Shown: one piece after another, positions 14,764 through 23,403 of the stretch
Layout of the letters: every line of letters begins with the position of its first letter
Numbering within the stretch: the stretch's first letter is position 1
NCBI GenBank assembly: GCA_017303805.1
Contig: JAFLBQ010000003.1
Location: 387,866 to 451,865 of the forward strand
Direction: 5' to 3'
Source: Cytophagales bacterium
GTDB lineage: Bacteria > Bacteroidota > Bacteroidia > Cytophagales > Cyclobacteriaceae
DNA length: 64,000 bases
Program-made: the position numbers and the translations under genes
The notes under the pieces: generated by a model
Databases searched by the model: none
Told to the model about the DNA's origin: nothing
What the model saw: the letters and a program-made list of their open reading frames with translations, nothing else

Positions 14764-15288
14764 TCAGGCTGTAGCGGGTTTCCGTTTCAAAAATAGTGAA
14801 CTTACAAAGGCTACGACTAGCCCAACGGGCAAAACTTCGGCATACGAAATAAGAATGGCAAACAATGGATTTTTGTACATCTCTTTAAATTGTGCCAGCT
14901 CAGTTGCTTTAGCATCCAGTTGGTTTGGGGTGGCTCCATTGCGGGTGGCCATAGCCAGAACATGCTCGGTGTATTTATCTAAAAAATCGGGGGCAAACAG
15001 GTAATAGTAAGAAAGACCCGCTACTACATAAACCGTAGAGCCGATGAGGGCAATTAAGGCTCCGGTTTTAAATGCTTGACCCAACGAAATGAAGCCGTTT
15101 AAATATTTGTTGCGGTAGTTGCGGATACCAAAAAATGTGAGCGAAAAAACAACTATCATAGCTACGTAGCCTACCAGGTCGTTGCTTACCATGTTCGGGT
15201 TTTGCATGAGTAAATGCATCATGTAAACTGCGTGGCTGGCTAAAATGGCTCCCAGTATCAAACCAAAAATCAATAGGTTCTTTTCCAT
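14764..15288 (-). CDS. DUF4199 membrane protein
   Basis: A 174-residue inner-membrane protein with four hydrophobic segments (about residues 5-27, 40-57, 72-97 and 140-165) and a polar loop ATRNGATPNQLDAKATELAQF between the last two. This layout and the FISLGQAFKTGALIALIGS segment are those of DUF4199, found almost only in Bacteroidota. Function unknown. Upstream on the same strand lies the membrane LuxR-type regulator; a -7 box between them suggests this gene has its own promoter. Confidence 0.88.
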   Translation of the reverse strand: MEKNLLIFGLILGAILASHAVYMMHLLMQNPNMVSNDLVGYVAMIVVFSLTFFGIRNYRNKYLNGFISLGQAFKTGALIALIGSTVYVVAGLSYYYLFAPDFLDKYTEHVLAMATRNGATPNQLDAKATELAQFKEMYKNPLFAILISYAEVLPVGLVVAFVSSLFLKRKPATA

Positions 15289-15321
15289 TTGCTGCGTTTA
15301 AGGGTTATTAAAATCTTACAA

Positions 15322-15329
15322 CAAAGGTA
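15322..15329 (-). promoter_or_regulatory. -7 box for DUF4199 gene
   Basis: The minus strand reads TACCTTTG, an exact TAnnTTTG; predicted leader about 28 nt to ATG 15288. Confidence 0.5.
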
Positions 15330-15402
15330 GTAGCCCCGGTTGGTATAGGGCTCATACTTTAGTACCAAAGTGCCTGCGGGCACCTGCTTTCGGACCAAAG
15401 TA

Positions 15403-15900
15403 CTATTGGTGGCGGTGTTGGTTTTTGAGTCTGTTGGCTTTTTCTACAGCCTGAATTCGGTTTTTAACCTCCATTTTTACAAACAGGGTAGATACATGCG
15501 TTTTAACCGTACTAATGGATAGAAAGAGTTTATCGGCAATTTCGGCATTGGTACATCCCATAATCAGCAATTCCAATACTTCTTGCTCCCGAAGGGTTAG
15601 ATTCATCATTTCCAGTTCGGCTGTATTTGGGAGGGGCGCCTGCAAGAGATTTGCTGATACCTTTTCGTTCGCACCTGTTGATTGCGTGCTGGGCACCAGT
15701 TGCAACGCTATCCAGGTTCCCAGGGCCGTAAAAAATAAGGCGATAAGGGTGATATAAATTTCAAGGGAATTATCGGTGATGAGGTATTTCCATTGCAACC
15801 ATTTTAAGGCAAAGACCAACAAAGCCATAGCCAGGCTGTAAAAGAGTATGTGCTTCATGTGCCCTTTGCCGCTTTCAAAACGAATTACTTCACTCTTCAT
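15403..15900 (-). CDS. Membrane-anchored LuxR-type transcription regulator
   Basis: A 165-residue protein with two transmembrane helices (about residues 15-35 and 43-66) and a C-terminal LuxR/GerE helix-turn-helix (about 98-155: LTLREQEVLELLIMGCTNAE, then KLFLSISTVKTHVSTLFVKM). There is no receiver or autoinducer domain, so the DNA-binding domain is tethered directly to the inner membrane. Similar small membrane LuxR proteins are common in Bacteroidota. The neighbouring DUF4199 membrane protein could be a partner or target; this is inference. A -7 box lies upstream. Confidence 0.9.
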   Translation of the reverse strand: MKSEVIRFESGKGHMKHILFYSLAMALLVFALKWLQWKYLITDNSLEIYITLIALFFTALGTWIALQLVPSTQSTGANEKVSANLLQAPLPNTAELEMMNLTLREQEVLELLIMGCTNAEIADKLFLSISTVKTHVSTLFVKMEVKNRIQAVEKANRLKNQHRHQ

Positions 15901-15931
15901 AAATAAGCAATTGGTAAGGATTAATGCCGGG

Positions 15932-15939
15932 CAAATTTA
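15932..15939 (-). promoter_or_regulatory. -7 box for LuxR-type gene
   Basis: The minus strand reads TAAATTTG, an exact TAnnTTTG; predicted leader about 26 nt. Confidence 0.5.
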
Positions 15940-16022
15940 CAAGCTCCAGTTATTAAAAGTTTCTCCTTAAAAATTTTCGCTTGGCCTTCGTAACAACTTT
16001 CATGTACCCTGCGCCAAAAAAG

Positions 16023-16053
16023 AAATCCCTACAAAAGTTTTAAGTAGGGATTT
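16023..16053. terminator. Bidirectional terminator
   Basis: AAATCCCTAC (16023-16032) pairs with GTAGGGATTT (16044-16053). A T-run follows on the plus strand and an A-run precedes (T-run on the minus strand), so it can end transcription of the persulfide dioxygenase gene arriving from the right. Confidence 0.75.
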
Positions 16054-16069
16054 TTTTAAGAGGGGCTGC

Positions 16070-17467
16070 TTAATTTTCACTAACCACCGGATTGCCCGAG
16101 TTTACCCACTCATTTATACCACCTGAGTAGTTTTTAATGTTGCTGTAGCCGTGTTTGGCCAGTAACGAATATCCTATAGAAGCGCGGTCGCCACCCTGGC
16201 AATAGATTACTACAGGTTGGTCTTTCTTAATTTTATTCAGATTTTTTTCGAGCGTACCAATAAACACATGCTCGGTTCCTTTAATGTGGCCCGCCTTATA
16301 TTCACTGGCTCCCCGCAGATCCACCACTTGCGTGTGATTGGTTTTTAAAATCTCTTTGAATTCGGTTAGCGAGATTAAGTTTGCTTTCTCCAACGAGCCT
16401 TTCCATTCATGCACACCCGGTATGTAGCCATAAATATTATCCAGACCAATTCGCATTAACTTACGAACAAGGTCATCGTGTTTGCTTTCTTCAGCAATCA
16501 GAATAAATGGTTCTTCATAGGTAAGGAACCAACCCATCCAGGTAGCAAATGAATTATTACCCTGGATATTAATTGAACCCGGAATAAATCCTGAGGCAAA
16601 GTCCTGCTTCAGCCGCGTATCAATTACTTTGATGCCTTTATCCATGGCCGCTGTTAAATCCGTTGCGGAAAGTCTTTTAAGTTTAGGTACCTCTGTCAGT
16701 AATGGTCTGTCAACTTTATTCAGCTTTTTCATCACCGCAAAGTACTTAGGTGGCTCGGGCTGATCTTCCAATAAATAGTGCACGAAGCCTTGCTCATCGT
16801 TATCATGCTGCAGCGCCCAGTTGCGTACTTTTTCGTAGCCTACCGTTGTGCTGGGTACTGCGCCCAACGCCTTGCCGCACGCAGAGCCGGCCCCATGCCC
16901 CGGCCAAACCTGAATGTAGTCGGCCATTTCGCGAAAGCGCGCAATGGATTTAAACATCTGCTTTGCCCCTACTTCTTTAGTACCAATTATGCCGGCTGCT
17001 TCTTCCAACAAATCGGGGCGGCCAATATCACCCACAAACACAAAATCGCCCGTAAATAACATTACCGGCTTGTTACTGGCTGGCAGGTCGGTTAGCAAAA
17101 AGCTAATGCTTTCAGGCGTATGGCCCGGTGTATGCAACACTTCCATTTTAAGATTCCCTACATGGAACACGCTGCCCTCTTTTAAACCAACGTGGTCGAA
17201 TTCATATAACCAACCTTCTCCGCCTTCATCCGACAAGTACATTTTTGCACCGGTTAGTGCAGCCAACTCGCGCGCGCCCGAAAGAAAATCGGCATGGATA
17301 TGCGTTTCTGCGATATGCGTAATCTTCATGTTGTTCTGTTGGGCTATTTCGAGGTATGTGTCCACATCGCGTTTGGGATCAATTACTATAGCCACACCCG
17401 CTTTCTGGCAACCAATAAAATAGCTGGCCTGGGCAAGTGTTTTGTCGTAAACGTGTTGAAAGTACAT
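16070..17467 (-). CDS. Persulfide dioxygenase-rhodanese fusion (MBL fold)
   Basis: A 465-residue cytosolic enzyme. Residues about 1-240 are an ETHE1-like metallo-beta-lactamase domain: THIHADFLSGARELA, HTPGHTPESISFLL, FTGDFVFVGDIGRPDL and VWPGHGAGSACGK carry the iron ligands. Two rhodanese domains follow: the first (about 270-360) lacks a cysteine in its active loop, while the second (about 375-460) has the active loop YCQGGDRA. This matches CstB/PRF-type enzymes that oxidise glutathione- or protein-bound persulfide to sulfite and can form thiosulfate. The next gene upstream is a TsdA-like cytochrome that could use thiosulfate, so the pair suggests sulfide detoxification or oxidation. Confidence 0.92.
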   Translation of the reverse strand: MYFQHVYDKTLAQASYFIGCQKAGVAIVIDPKRDVDTYLEIAQQNNMKITHIAETHIHADFLSGARELAALTGAKMYLSDEGGEGWLYEFDHVGLKEGSVFHVGNLKMEVLHTPGHTPESISFLLTDLPASNKPVMLFTGDFVFVGDIGRPDLLEEAAGIIGTKEVGAKQMFKSIARFREMADYIQVWPGHGAGSACGKALGAVPSTTVGYEKVRNWALQHDNDEQGFVHYLLEDQPEPPKYFAVMKKLNKVDRPLLTEVPKLKRLSATDLTAAMDKGIKVIDTRLKQDFASGFIPGSINIQGNNSFATWMGWFLTYEEPFILIAEESKHDDLVRKLMRIGLDNIYGYIPGVHEWKGSLEKANLISLTEFKEILKTNHTQVVDLRGASEYKAGHIKGTEHVFIGTLEKNLNKIKKDQPVVIYCQGGDRASIGYSLLAKHGYSNIKNYSGGINEWVNSGNPVVSEN

Positions 17468-17656
17468 TGGCTCCTTCCTTTTATTAATTACTGAATTTTG
17501 GTACGCTCGGATTCTCTGCTTTAAAGAACAATCTGCAATACCAACCTTTGCGGTCTTTGCTTACAAATTGACCTGCAATTTCTGATTTTTAACAATATGG
17601 TACTACAAAATAGTTCGGTCACCAAAATCTTATCGGCAAACTATTGCGGCTAAACC

Positions 17657-18721
17657 CTACTTCGTTTTTTCGGCATCAGCACTTCTGCTTTGCACCATTG
17701 GTTTAAACGGGCCGTATTTATGTTGCCATTCAGAAAAACCATCTGCATACGGACCAAAGGGATGATCGATCGGCTTTTTAGAAATCTCCGGCCAGTCTTG
17801 GGTTAAATCTTTTTTGGGGCGTGGCATGGAGTTAACGTAAGCCGCAATGTGCCAGGCTTCCGCATCGGTTAATTGGGGTTGCTGGTAGGTGGTGCCCGAA
17901 GGCATATTGGCTTTTATAAAGCCTGCAAAACGCGATAGGCGGAATAAGCCCGCGCCTTGGTTATAGCTTTCGGCTCCCCACAATGGCGGGTAAATCCACG
18001 CATGGTCTTCGGCCTTTAACCCTTCCCCATTTTTGCCATGGCAGATGCTACATTTTTTTTCAAACAAAGGTTGCCCCATTTCGGGGCTTGCTGCAATTGT
18101 AAGAAAAGGTAGTTCAGGTAAGCCGGCTCCGGGCGGACTCTCGCCTTGGGTAACATTTGTGCCCAGCCATTTAAGGTAACTTACAATGGCTTTCATTTCG
18201 CGACTGTCTTCCGCAAGTGGCTGCCCGTTCAGGCTTCGCTCAAAGCAATCGTTTACTCGTTTCTCGATAGACTCTATTGTACCCGATCGGGCTCTGAACT
18301 TTGGGTACGTAGAAGCTACTGCACTAAAATTATTTCCAAAAGGTTTAGTGCCGGCATTCAAATGGCAGTTCTGGCAATTCATACCATTGCTGATGGCCAT
18401 TACGCTTCCATGCGGCCCCAGGTACTTACCGGTGTGGGTAATCAACTCTCGGCCATAGCGGATTTCCTTTTTAGTTGAATCGGTAAAAAGAATTAAGCTA
18501 TCGGGGGCCTGCCATACCTCGCCTGGCAAGGCTAACTCTTTTAATTGAGTGCCCTTGTTGATGCAAGCGATTATGCATAATGACCCAGCCACCAGGGCCA
18601 GCATAAAAACAATCGCCCCGCGCACTATGCGTGGTGGTTGCTTGGTAAAATCAGATTTCTTGTGGGGCACCTTCAGTTTTAATACCTGCGAATTTATACG
18701 CGGTTTAGGATAAGGCAACAC
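17657..18721 (-). CDS. Dihaem cytochrome c, TsdA-like (thiosulfate dehydrogenase family)
   Basis: A 354-residue exported protein with a hydrophobic N-terminal segment (about 33-55) ending in IIAC, a possible lipobox, so a membrane or lipid anchor is likely. Two haem c sites: C116-x-x-C119-H120 (CQNCHLNAGTKPFGN) and C224-x-x-C227-H228 (CSICHGKNGEG). The region between (YPKFRARSGTIESIEKRVND, FERSLNGQPL, SREMKAIVSYLKWLG) is characteristic of TsdA-like cytochromes, which oxidise thiosulfate to tetrathionate or the reverse. Start GTG 18721; the next Met (residue 39) would remove most of the positive N-terminal region. Next to persulfide dioxygenase. Exact substrate unproven. Confidence 0.82.
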   Translation of the reverse strand: MLPYPKPRINSQVLKLKVPHKKSDFTKQPPRIVRGAIVFMLALVAGSLCIIACINKGTQLKELALPGEVWQAPDSLILFTDSTKKEIRYGRELITHTGKYLGPHGSVMAISNGMNCQNCHLNAGTKPFGNNFSAVASTYPKFRARSGTIESIEKRVNDCFERSLNGQPLAEDSREMKAIVSYLKWLGTNVTQGESPPGAGLPELPFLTIAASPEMGQPLFEKKCSICHGKNGEGLKAEDHAWIYPPLWGAESYNQGAGLFRLSRFAGFIKANMPSGTTYQQPQLTDAEAWHIAAYVNSMPRPKKDLTQDWPEISKKPIDHPFGPYADGFSEWQHKYGPFKPMVQSRSADAEKTK

Positions 18722-18766
18722 CCGGTTGGCTTAAGGGTAATATTTTATGTTTTGCTCCGCGACTGG

Positions 18767-18774
18767 TAGTTTTG
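18767..18774 (+). promoter_or_regulatory. -7 box for LysE-family gene
   Basis: TAGTTTTG is an exact TAnnTTTG. Transcription would start near 18780, which supports the TTG start codon at 18797. Confidence 0.45.
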
Positions 18775-18796
18775 GCGGTCAAACGCTTTCAACTCT

Positions 18797-19408
18797 TTGA
18801 TCGTACAGGTTTTCATCATTGGCCTTGTGGCAAGTTTTATCGGCTCCATCCCGCCCGGCACACTTAATATAATCGTGTTGCAAATGGGGCTGGAGAACAA
18901 AATCCGGATTGCCCTGCGGTTTATTCTGGCCGTAGCGCTTATTGAATATCCCTATGCCTGGATTGCCGTAGAGTTTGAACACCTGATTACCGCATCGCCT
19001 TTGGTGCAGCAGAATTTTAAATTGCTGGCTGCGGTTGTTATGCTTGCACTTGGCATTTTAGGATTATGGTCGGTACGAAAACCTTCTTCGCTTACCGTAA
19101 AACTTCAGGAGAGTGGTTTCAGAAAAGGATTAATCTTAAGTATTCTTAATCCGCAAGCCATACCGTGGTGGATTGGCATGACCGCTTATCTTAAAATACA
19201 GGGGTGGATTGTGTTAGCAACCACGTGGCAGGTGCATAGCTATGTGCTGGGAACTTCGCTTGGAGTGTTGCTCTTGTTACTGTTGCTCTTAATGGCCGCA
19301 AAAAAACTTGCCCCGGTTGTACGCAACAACCGGCTGGTTGCACTGCTACCCGGATTGATACTTATCGGGCTGGGGCTTCTGGCATTGTATTCTTATTTGG
19401 TTAGCTAA
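18797..19408 (+). CDS. LysE-family membrane exporter
   Basis: A 203-residue protein with about six hydrophobic helices. The N-terminal GSIPPGTLNIIVLQMGLENK and the middle GFRKGLILSILNPQAIPWWIG are family hallmarks (the NPKA-type motif). LysE/RhtB-family proteins export amino acids or other small solutes across the inner membrane; the substrate is not evident. The start is taken as TTG 18797, since a stop codon (TAG at 18767) lies upstream with no ATG in between. Divergent from the TsdA-like cytochrome. Confidence 0.85.
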   Translation: MIVQVFIIGLVASFIGSIPPGTLNIIVLQMGLENKIRIALRFILAVALIEYPYAWIAVEFEHLITASPLVQQNFKLLAAVVMLALGILGLWSVRKPSSLTVKLQESGFRKGLILSILNPQAIPWWIGMTAYLKIQGWIVLATTWQVHSYVLGTSLGVLLLLLLLLMAAKKLAPVVRNNRLVALLPGLILIGLGLLALYSYLVS

Positions 19409-19422
19409 TTTGAATTGAGTTT

Positions 19423-20406
19423 TCACCGCGCGGCCTTTTCTGCCCGGCTTATTTTGCTTTTTACACCTTCCAGTTTTTGACCATAGTGCAGGCTTGCATT
19501 TACTTCATAGCCAAAAAGTAAAATCATGGTAATAAGTTGTATCCAAACCATAAGGGCAATTAAGGCCCCGATAGAGCCATACACTTTATTATAGCTACCG
19601 AAGTTGGTAATGTAATACGAGAACCCATACGAGATTGCAAGAATGATAAGCGTGGCCAGAAAAGACCCTACCGAAAAAAATCGCCAGTTGTAATGAACCG
19701 CAGGACCGAAGTAGTAGATAAAAGAAATAGAAATAAAAAACACGAAGAAAATAACTATAAACCGCAGCACAAACAATAAATGAATGTTGCTTAAATCGAA
19801 GTTGCTAAACTCCGACACGTGGCCGGTTACGTAGTCCAATGCCAACTGGCCGCCAATTAGTAAAACAACGGCAAACAAAATTGTTAATGCCAGCATAAAA
19901 GTTAACCCTGTGGCGGTAAGCCGCATGCGCAATACATTTCTGCGCTCAACCGTGCGGTAGCAGGCATTGAAGGCGCGCATAAGGGCCATCATGCCGTTGG
20001 TGGCAAGGTACAACGCAAAGAAAAACCCAAAGGTTAACAACCCACCCCGTTGGTTGCTCACAATGTCCAGCACGGTAGCAGAGATAACATCATTCATGCT
20101 GGGAGGTAAGTAATCGCCCATAAATAGAATAATGGCCTCGCGGTTGATGGCCGGAAACAAGGTGGTGATATACGGAATAAGCGTAAACAAAAAGATGATA
20201 GCCGGAAACGTGGCCAGAATAAAATTGTAGGCTACTCCATTGCTGCGATCCAGAATTTCATCTTCTGTGATGTTGTGAAAAAAGATTTTCAAGAACTTAT
20301 ACAACGACAAGTTACCGAACCGTTTAAACCGGATTTTCTTTAGCCACGAACGCCCCGAACGGGCTGAAGAGAATTGCAGAATTTTTTTTCGGGTTAGGTA
20401 CTTCAT
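19423..20406 (-). CDS. YihY/BrkB-family inner-membrane protein
   Basis: A 327-residue protein with six predicted transmembrane segments and an N-terminal basic cytosolic region. YihY/virulence factor BrkB features: DRSNGVAYNFILATFPAIIFLFTLIP, GLLTFGFFFALYLATNGMMALM and GSIGALIALMVWIQLITMILLFGYEVNA. Once annotated as ribonuclease BN, but that assignment was withdrawn for the family; function is unknown. The ATG at 20406 overlaps the thioesterase stop codon as ATGA, so translation is coupled; third gene of the mltG-thioesterase-yihY operon. Confidence 0.9.
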   Translation of the reverse strand: MKYLTRKKILQFSSARSGRSWLKKIRFKRFGNLSLYKFLKIFFHNITEDEILDRSNGVAYNFILATFPAIIFLFTLIPYITTLFPAINREAIILFMGDYLPPSMNDVISATVLDIVSNQRGGLLTFGFFFALYLATNGMMALMRAFNACYRTVERRNVLRMRLTATGLTFMLALTILFAVVLLIGGQLALDYVTGHVSEFSNFDLSNIHLLFVLRFIVIFFVFFISISFIYYFGPAVHYNWRFFSVGSFLATLIILAISYGFSYYITNFGSYNKVYGSIGALIALMVWIQLITMILLFGYEVNASLHYGQKLEGVKSKISRAEKAAR

Positions 20407-20810
20407 GGAAAGTAAGGCTTTAACAAATTGGTGAAAACCTGCGGGGGTCGGCAAGGCTTGCCGGTTTGCTTATCTACAAATGCCAATAAGGTCTCGCCTT
20501 TGTTTATCAGTTTACCCGACTCATTAAAAATTTCGTATTCAAATTTAATTCGCACGCCTGGCATCGTACGGATGGTCGTTACAATCTTCAGGTTATCATC
20601 GTACAAGGCAGCCGAAAGAAAACTGGAATGGTTTTCCAACACGGGCATCATTACACCCATAGCTTCCAGTTCTTTGTAGGTAAGTCCCAATCTGCGCAAA
20701 CTTTCTACGCGGGCCACTTCGTAGTACATGGCATAGTTGCCGTAGTACACATAGCCCATCTGGTCTGTTTCGCCATAACGCACCCGTATGTAGGTTTCGG
20801 ATTGGTACAT
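20403..20810 (-). CDS. Acyl-CoA thioesterase, YbgC/4HBT family
   Basis: A 135-residue hotdog-fold thioesterase: RVRYGETDQMGYVYYGNYAM holds the catalytic Asp, followed by RVESLRRLGLTYKELE and FEYEIFNESGKLINKGETLLAFVD. Members hydrolyse short acyl-CoA or acyl-ACP thioesters; the E. coli homologue YbgC is associated with the Tol-Pal/cell-envelope region and phospholipid synthesis. It overlaps mltG by 1 bp (TAATG) and the downstream yihY-like gene by 4 bp. Confidence 0.92.
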   Translation of the reverse strand: MYQSETYIRVRYGETDQMGYVYYGNYAMYYEVARVESLRRLGLTYKELEAMGVMMPVLENHSSFLSAALYDDNLKIVTTIRTMPGVRIKFEYEIFNESGKLINKGETLLAFVDKQTGKPCRPPQVFTNLLKPYFP

Positions 20811-21868
20811 TATTTTTCTCCGCGCAGGGCTTTTCCTTTTGCTATTTCTATACTTAGTGCCTTTTGGTATTTGGCCGCATTGCGATTGTGCTCATCCAGG
20901 GTAGCGGCAAAATTATGGTACCCCGAAAAATCTTCGCGGGCACACATATATATATAGTTGTGCACCCGGTAGTTCAACACGGCTTCCAGGCTGGCCAGCG
21001 TGGGCATATTGATAGGCCCGGGTGGCAAGCCGGCATACTTATAGGTGTTATAGGGCGAGTCGATTTCTTTGTGCACATTCAGCACTCGTTTTAATGTAAA
21101 ATCGCCCGAAGCGAAAACCAGAGTAGGGTCTGCTTGCAATGGAATATTTTTCTTAAGCCGGTTTATATATAGACCTGCAATTACCGGGGCTTCCTCCGGC
21201 TTCACACTTTCGGCCTGCACAATAGAGGCCAGCACCGAAACCTGAAGGGGTGTTAATCCCAACTCCTCCGCCTTGGCTTTTCGGTCTTCGTTCCAGAACT
21301 TTTTGTATTCGGCATGCAGGCGTTCTATCAACTCATCGGGCAACACGTTATAATAGACTTCATACGTGTTAGGCAAAAACATACTTAACACATTTTGATC
21401 TGTAAAGCCATCGGTATTGGTTGCTACAAATTTGTTGAGGGCTTCGTTAAACTCGGCCACTGTTACCCCGGTGTTTTTTGTTATGCGCGGAGCCAACTCG
21501 CTTTTTAGGCGAATGTTATTGAAGGTAACCTGTACCGTTTCGCGTGCTCCCGCCTGCAGCACCGCCAACGCCTGTGCGTTAGTCATGTTACGGACAAGCA
21601 AGTACCGCCCAGGCAAAATATTTTTGTCGTAGTCCTTCAGCCGTGCTAAAAAACTAAACGACACCATGTCGTTTACAAAATTACCGCGCCCCAACTCCTG
21701 CTGCACATCGGCAAAAGAGTAGCCGTTGCGAATTACCAACATCTTGCTTTCGCGGTCAACCAGAATGTTAGGTGTAAAATAAATCTGATACCCGTAAAAG
21801 ATAAACGTAATAAGCAGGGTTGACACCACCAGGAAAAACGCCAGTTTCTTTTTTGATACTTCGGCCAT
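20810..21868 (-). CDS. mltG: Endolytic murein transglycosylase MltG
   Basis: A 352-residue MltG/YceG. An N-terminal transmembrane helix (about residues 9-30) anchors the protein, followed by a LysM-like and a YceG catalytic domain: LPNTYEVYYNV, VLASIVQAESVKPEEAPVIAG with the catalytic Glu, INRLKKNIPLQADPTLVFA, SPYNTYKYAGLPPGPINMP. It cleaves nascent glycan strands in the inner membrane and sets their length. The start is ATG 21868; the frame extends 28 codons further but a -7 box at 21886-21893 lies inside that extension. First gene of a three-gene coupled operon. Confidence 0.94.
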   Translation of the reverse strand: MAEVSKKKLAFFLVVSTLLITFIFYGYQIYFTPNILVDRESKMLVIRNGYSFADVQQELGRGNFVNDMVSFSFLARLKDYDKNILPGRYLLVRNMTNAQALAVLQAGARETVQVTFNNIRLKSELAPRITKNTGVTVAEFNEALNKFVATNTDGFTDQNVLSMFLPNTYEVYYNVLPDELIERLHAEYKKFWNEDRKAKAEELGLTPLQVSVLASIVQAESVKPEEAPVIAGLYINRLKKNIPLQADPTLVFASGDFTLKRVLNVHKEIDSPYNTYKYAGLPPGPINMPTLASLEAVLNYRVHNYIYMCAREDFSGYHNFAATLDEHNRNAAKYQKALSIEIAKGKALRGEK

Positions 21869-21885
21869 ATTAAAATTTAGAACTT

Positions 21886-21893
21886 CAAAGTTA
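21886..21893 (-). promoter_or_regulatory. -7 box for mltG operon
   Basis: The minus strand reads TAACTTTG, an exact TAnnTTTG, about 18 bp before ATG 21868. Confidence 0.5.
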
Positions 21894-21982
21894 CTAAAAT
21901 AGAAACATGGAAGCAGGCAGATGGTTTTATCTAAGCCACCGGCACGCTGCACCGTATTAAAATTGGTTTTACCTTGCAGGCC

Positions 21983-22606
21983 ATGGCTGCAGAATTTTTA
22001 ACCATTCACCCGCAAAACCCCGAGGCCCGAAAAATAAAGCGGGCCGTAGAAATACTGGGGGCCGGTGGTATTATTGTGTACCCAACTGATACTATTTACG
22101 GCATTGGTTGCGACTTGCTGAACCGCAGGGCGGTAGAACGCCTTTGCCAGATAACAGACGTAAAACCTCAAAAGTTAAACTTGTCGTTTATCTGCAACGA
22201 CCTGAGCCACATTTCGGAATACGTAAAACGTATTGAAACCTGGCAATTCAAAATTTTAAAAAGCTTACTGCCCGGCCCGTTTACTTTTATTTTTGAAAGC
22301 AACAGCCAGGTGCCCAAAATTCTTGGCGTCAACAAAAAAACGGTAGGCATTCGAATTCCGCAGCACCCCATACCCCTGGCCATTGTGCAGCATTTAGCCA
22401 ACCCGCTTATTACCTCATCTATTAAAGACGATGACCTGATAAAAGAGTACACTACCGATCCGCAAGAAATCTACGATGATTTTAAACACCGGGTGGATTT
22501 AGTAATTGATGGTGGGGCCGGAGGCAATGTGCCATCCACCATAGTGGATTTTAGTTCGGGCGAACCGGTTATAACCCGGCAAGGGTTGGGGCAGTTTGTC
22601 TATTAA
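21983..22606 (+). CDS. L-threonylcarbamoyladenylate synthase (Sua5/YciO/YrdC family)
   Basis: A 207-residue YrdC-domain protein: [33 protein letters not shown]-type segment ([21 protein letters not shown]), [27 protein letters not shown] and a C-terminal [18 protein letters not shown]. These are the ATP- and threonine-binding elements of the enzyme that makes threonylcarbamoyl-AMP for the t6A modification of ANN-decoding tRNAs. The [10 protein letters not shown] region also fits the YciO subgroup, so a paralogous role is possible. ATG 21983 is preferred over TTG 21974. Divergent from mltG. Confidence 0.87.
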   Translation: MAAEFLTIHPQNPEARKIKRAVEILGAGGIIVYPTDTIYGIGCDLLNRRAVERLCQITDVKPQKLNLSFICNDLSHISEYVKRIETWQFKILKSLLPGPFTFIFESNSQVPKILGVNKKTVGIRIPQHPIPLAIVQHLANPLITSSIKDDDLIKEYTTDPQEIYDDFKHRVDLVIDGGAGGNVPSTIVDFSSGEPVITRQGLGQFVY

Positions 22607-22616
22607 TTTTAGATTC

Positions 22617-22669
22617 CGGATTTAAAATTTCGAAATATGCTAAATCCTAAATCTTAAATTTTAAATCCG
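22617..22669. repeat. AT-rich inverted repeat
   Basis: CGGATTTAAAATTT (22617-22630) and AAATTTTAAATCCG (22656-22669) are perfect 14-bp inverted arms with a 25-bp spacer, between the stop of the Sua5-like gene and the next start. No T-run follows, so it is not a classical terminator. Confidence 0.6.
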
Positions 22670-22673
22670 AAAC

Positions 22674-23300
22674 TTGAATTTACTTATCGATTTACAGTAC
22701 CTGCCAAGCCTTGAGTATTTTACGGTGCTTAAAAACTTTAACCACATCGCGTTAGAGCAACACGAATATTATACAAAGCAAAGCTACCGCAACCGGTGTT
22801 TTATTAACACCGCGCAGGGCGTGCAAATGCTGGTTATACCGGTAACCCATAAATCCGGAAAAACCGTAATGAAAGATGTGCAGTTGGAGGCAACCATCCG
22901 CTGGAAAAATAATCATTGGCGCACCCTCGAATCGGCCTATCGCAAAGCGCCATTTTACGAATACTACGCTGACGAATTAAATCAGATCCTTTTCTCGGAT
23001 TACAAATTCCTCTTCGATTTAAATCTTACGCTGCTGTCATTCTGTCTTAAAAACCTTCGGCACCAGCCGCACCTAACGGTAAGCATGTCGTACCAGCAAG
23101 CAGTGGCCAGCACCTGTGTTGACATGCGATCGGCCATTCAGGCAAAAATTCCATATTCCAGCAGAAATAATTACCGGCCTATACCCTACTACCAGGTCTT
23201 TGGCAATCAATTTGTACCTAACCTCAGCCTTGTTGATTTATTATTTTGTGCCGGTGCGCAGGCAGGTTCCATCCTGGCGGCCTCGCAGTATAAAGAATGA
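22674..23300 (+). CDS. WbqC-like family protein
   Basis: A 208-residue cytosolic protein resembling WbqC/DUF2797-type glycan proteins: LIDLQYLPSLEYFTVLKNFNH, EHYTKQSYRNRCFI-type segment (EYYTKQSYRNRCFINT), LVIPVTHKSG, IRWKNNHWRTLESAYRKAPFYEYY and LLSFCLKNL. The WNxxHWRxxExxYxKAPxF pattern is the family signature. Some members sit in polysaccharide gene clusters; a catalytic role is not established. The only start near the 5' end is TTG 22674, adjacent to the inverted repeat arm. Follows the Sua5-like gene by about 70 bp on the same strand. Confidence 0.8.
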   Translation: MNLLIDLQYLPSLEYFTVLKNFNHIALEQHEYYTKQSYRNRCFINTAQGVQMLVIPVTHKSGKTVMKDVQLEATIRWKNNHWRTLESAYRKAPFYEYYADELNQILFSDYKFLFDLNLTLLSFCLKNLRHQPHLTVSMSYQQAVASTCVDMRSAIQAKIPYSSRNNYRPIPYYQVFGNQFVPNLSLVDLLFCAGAQAGSILAASQYKE

Positions 23301-23403
23301 ACAAATCATTTCTGTGTAACGTTGTTCATCGAGACGATCAACCGCAGGAAATTCGGTATTTGAATAATCACCCTTAAACTTTACATTTACATAATTCTAC
23401 ACT

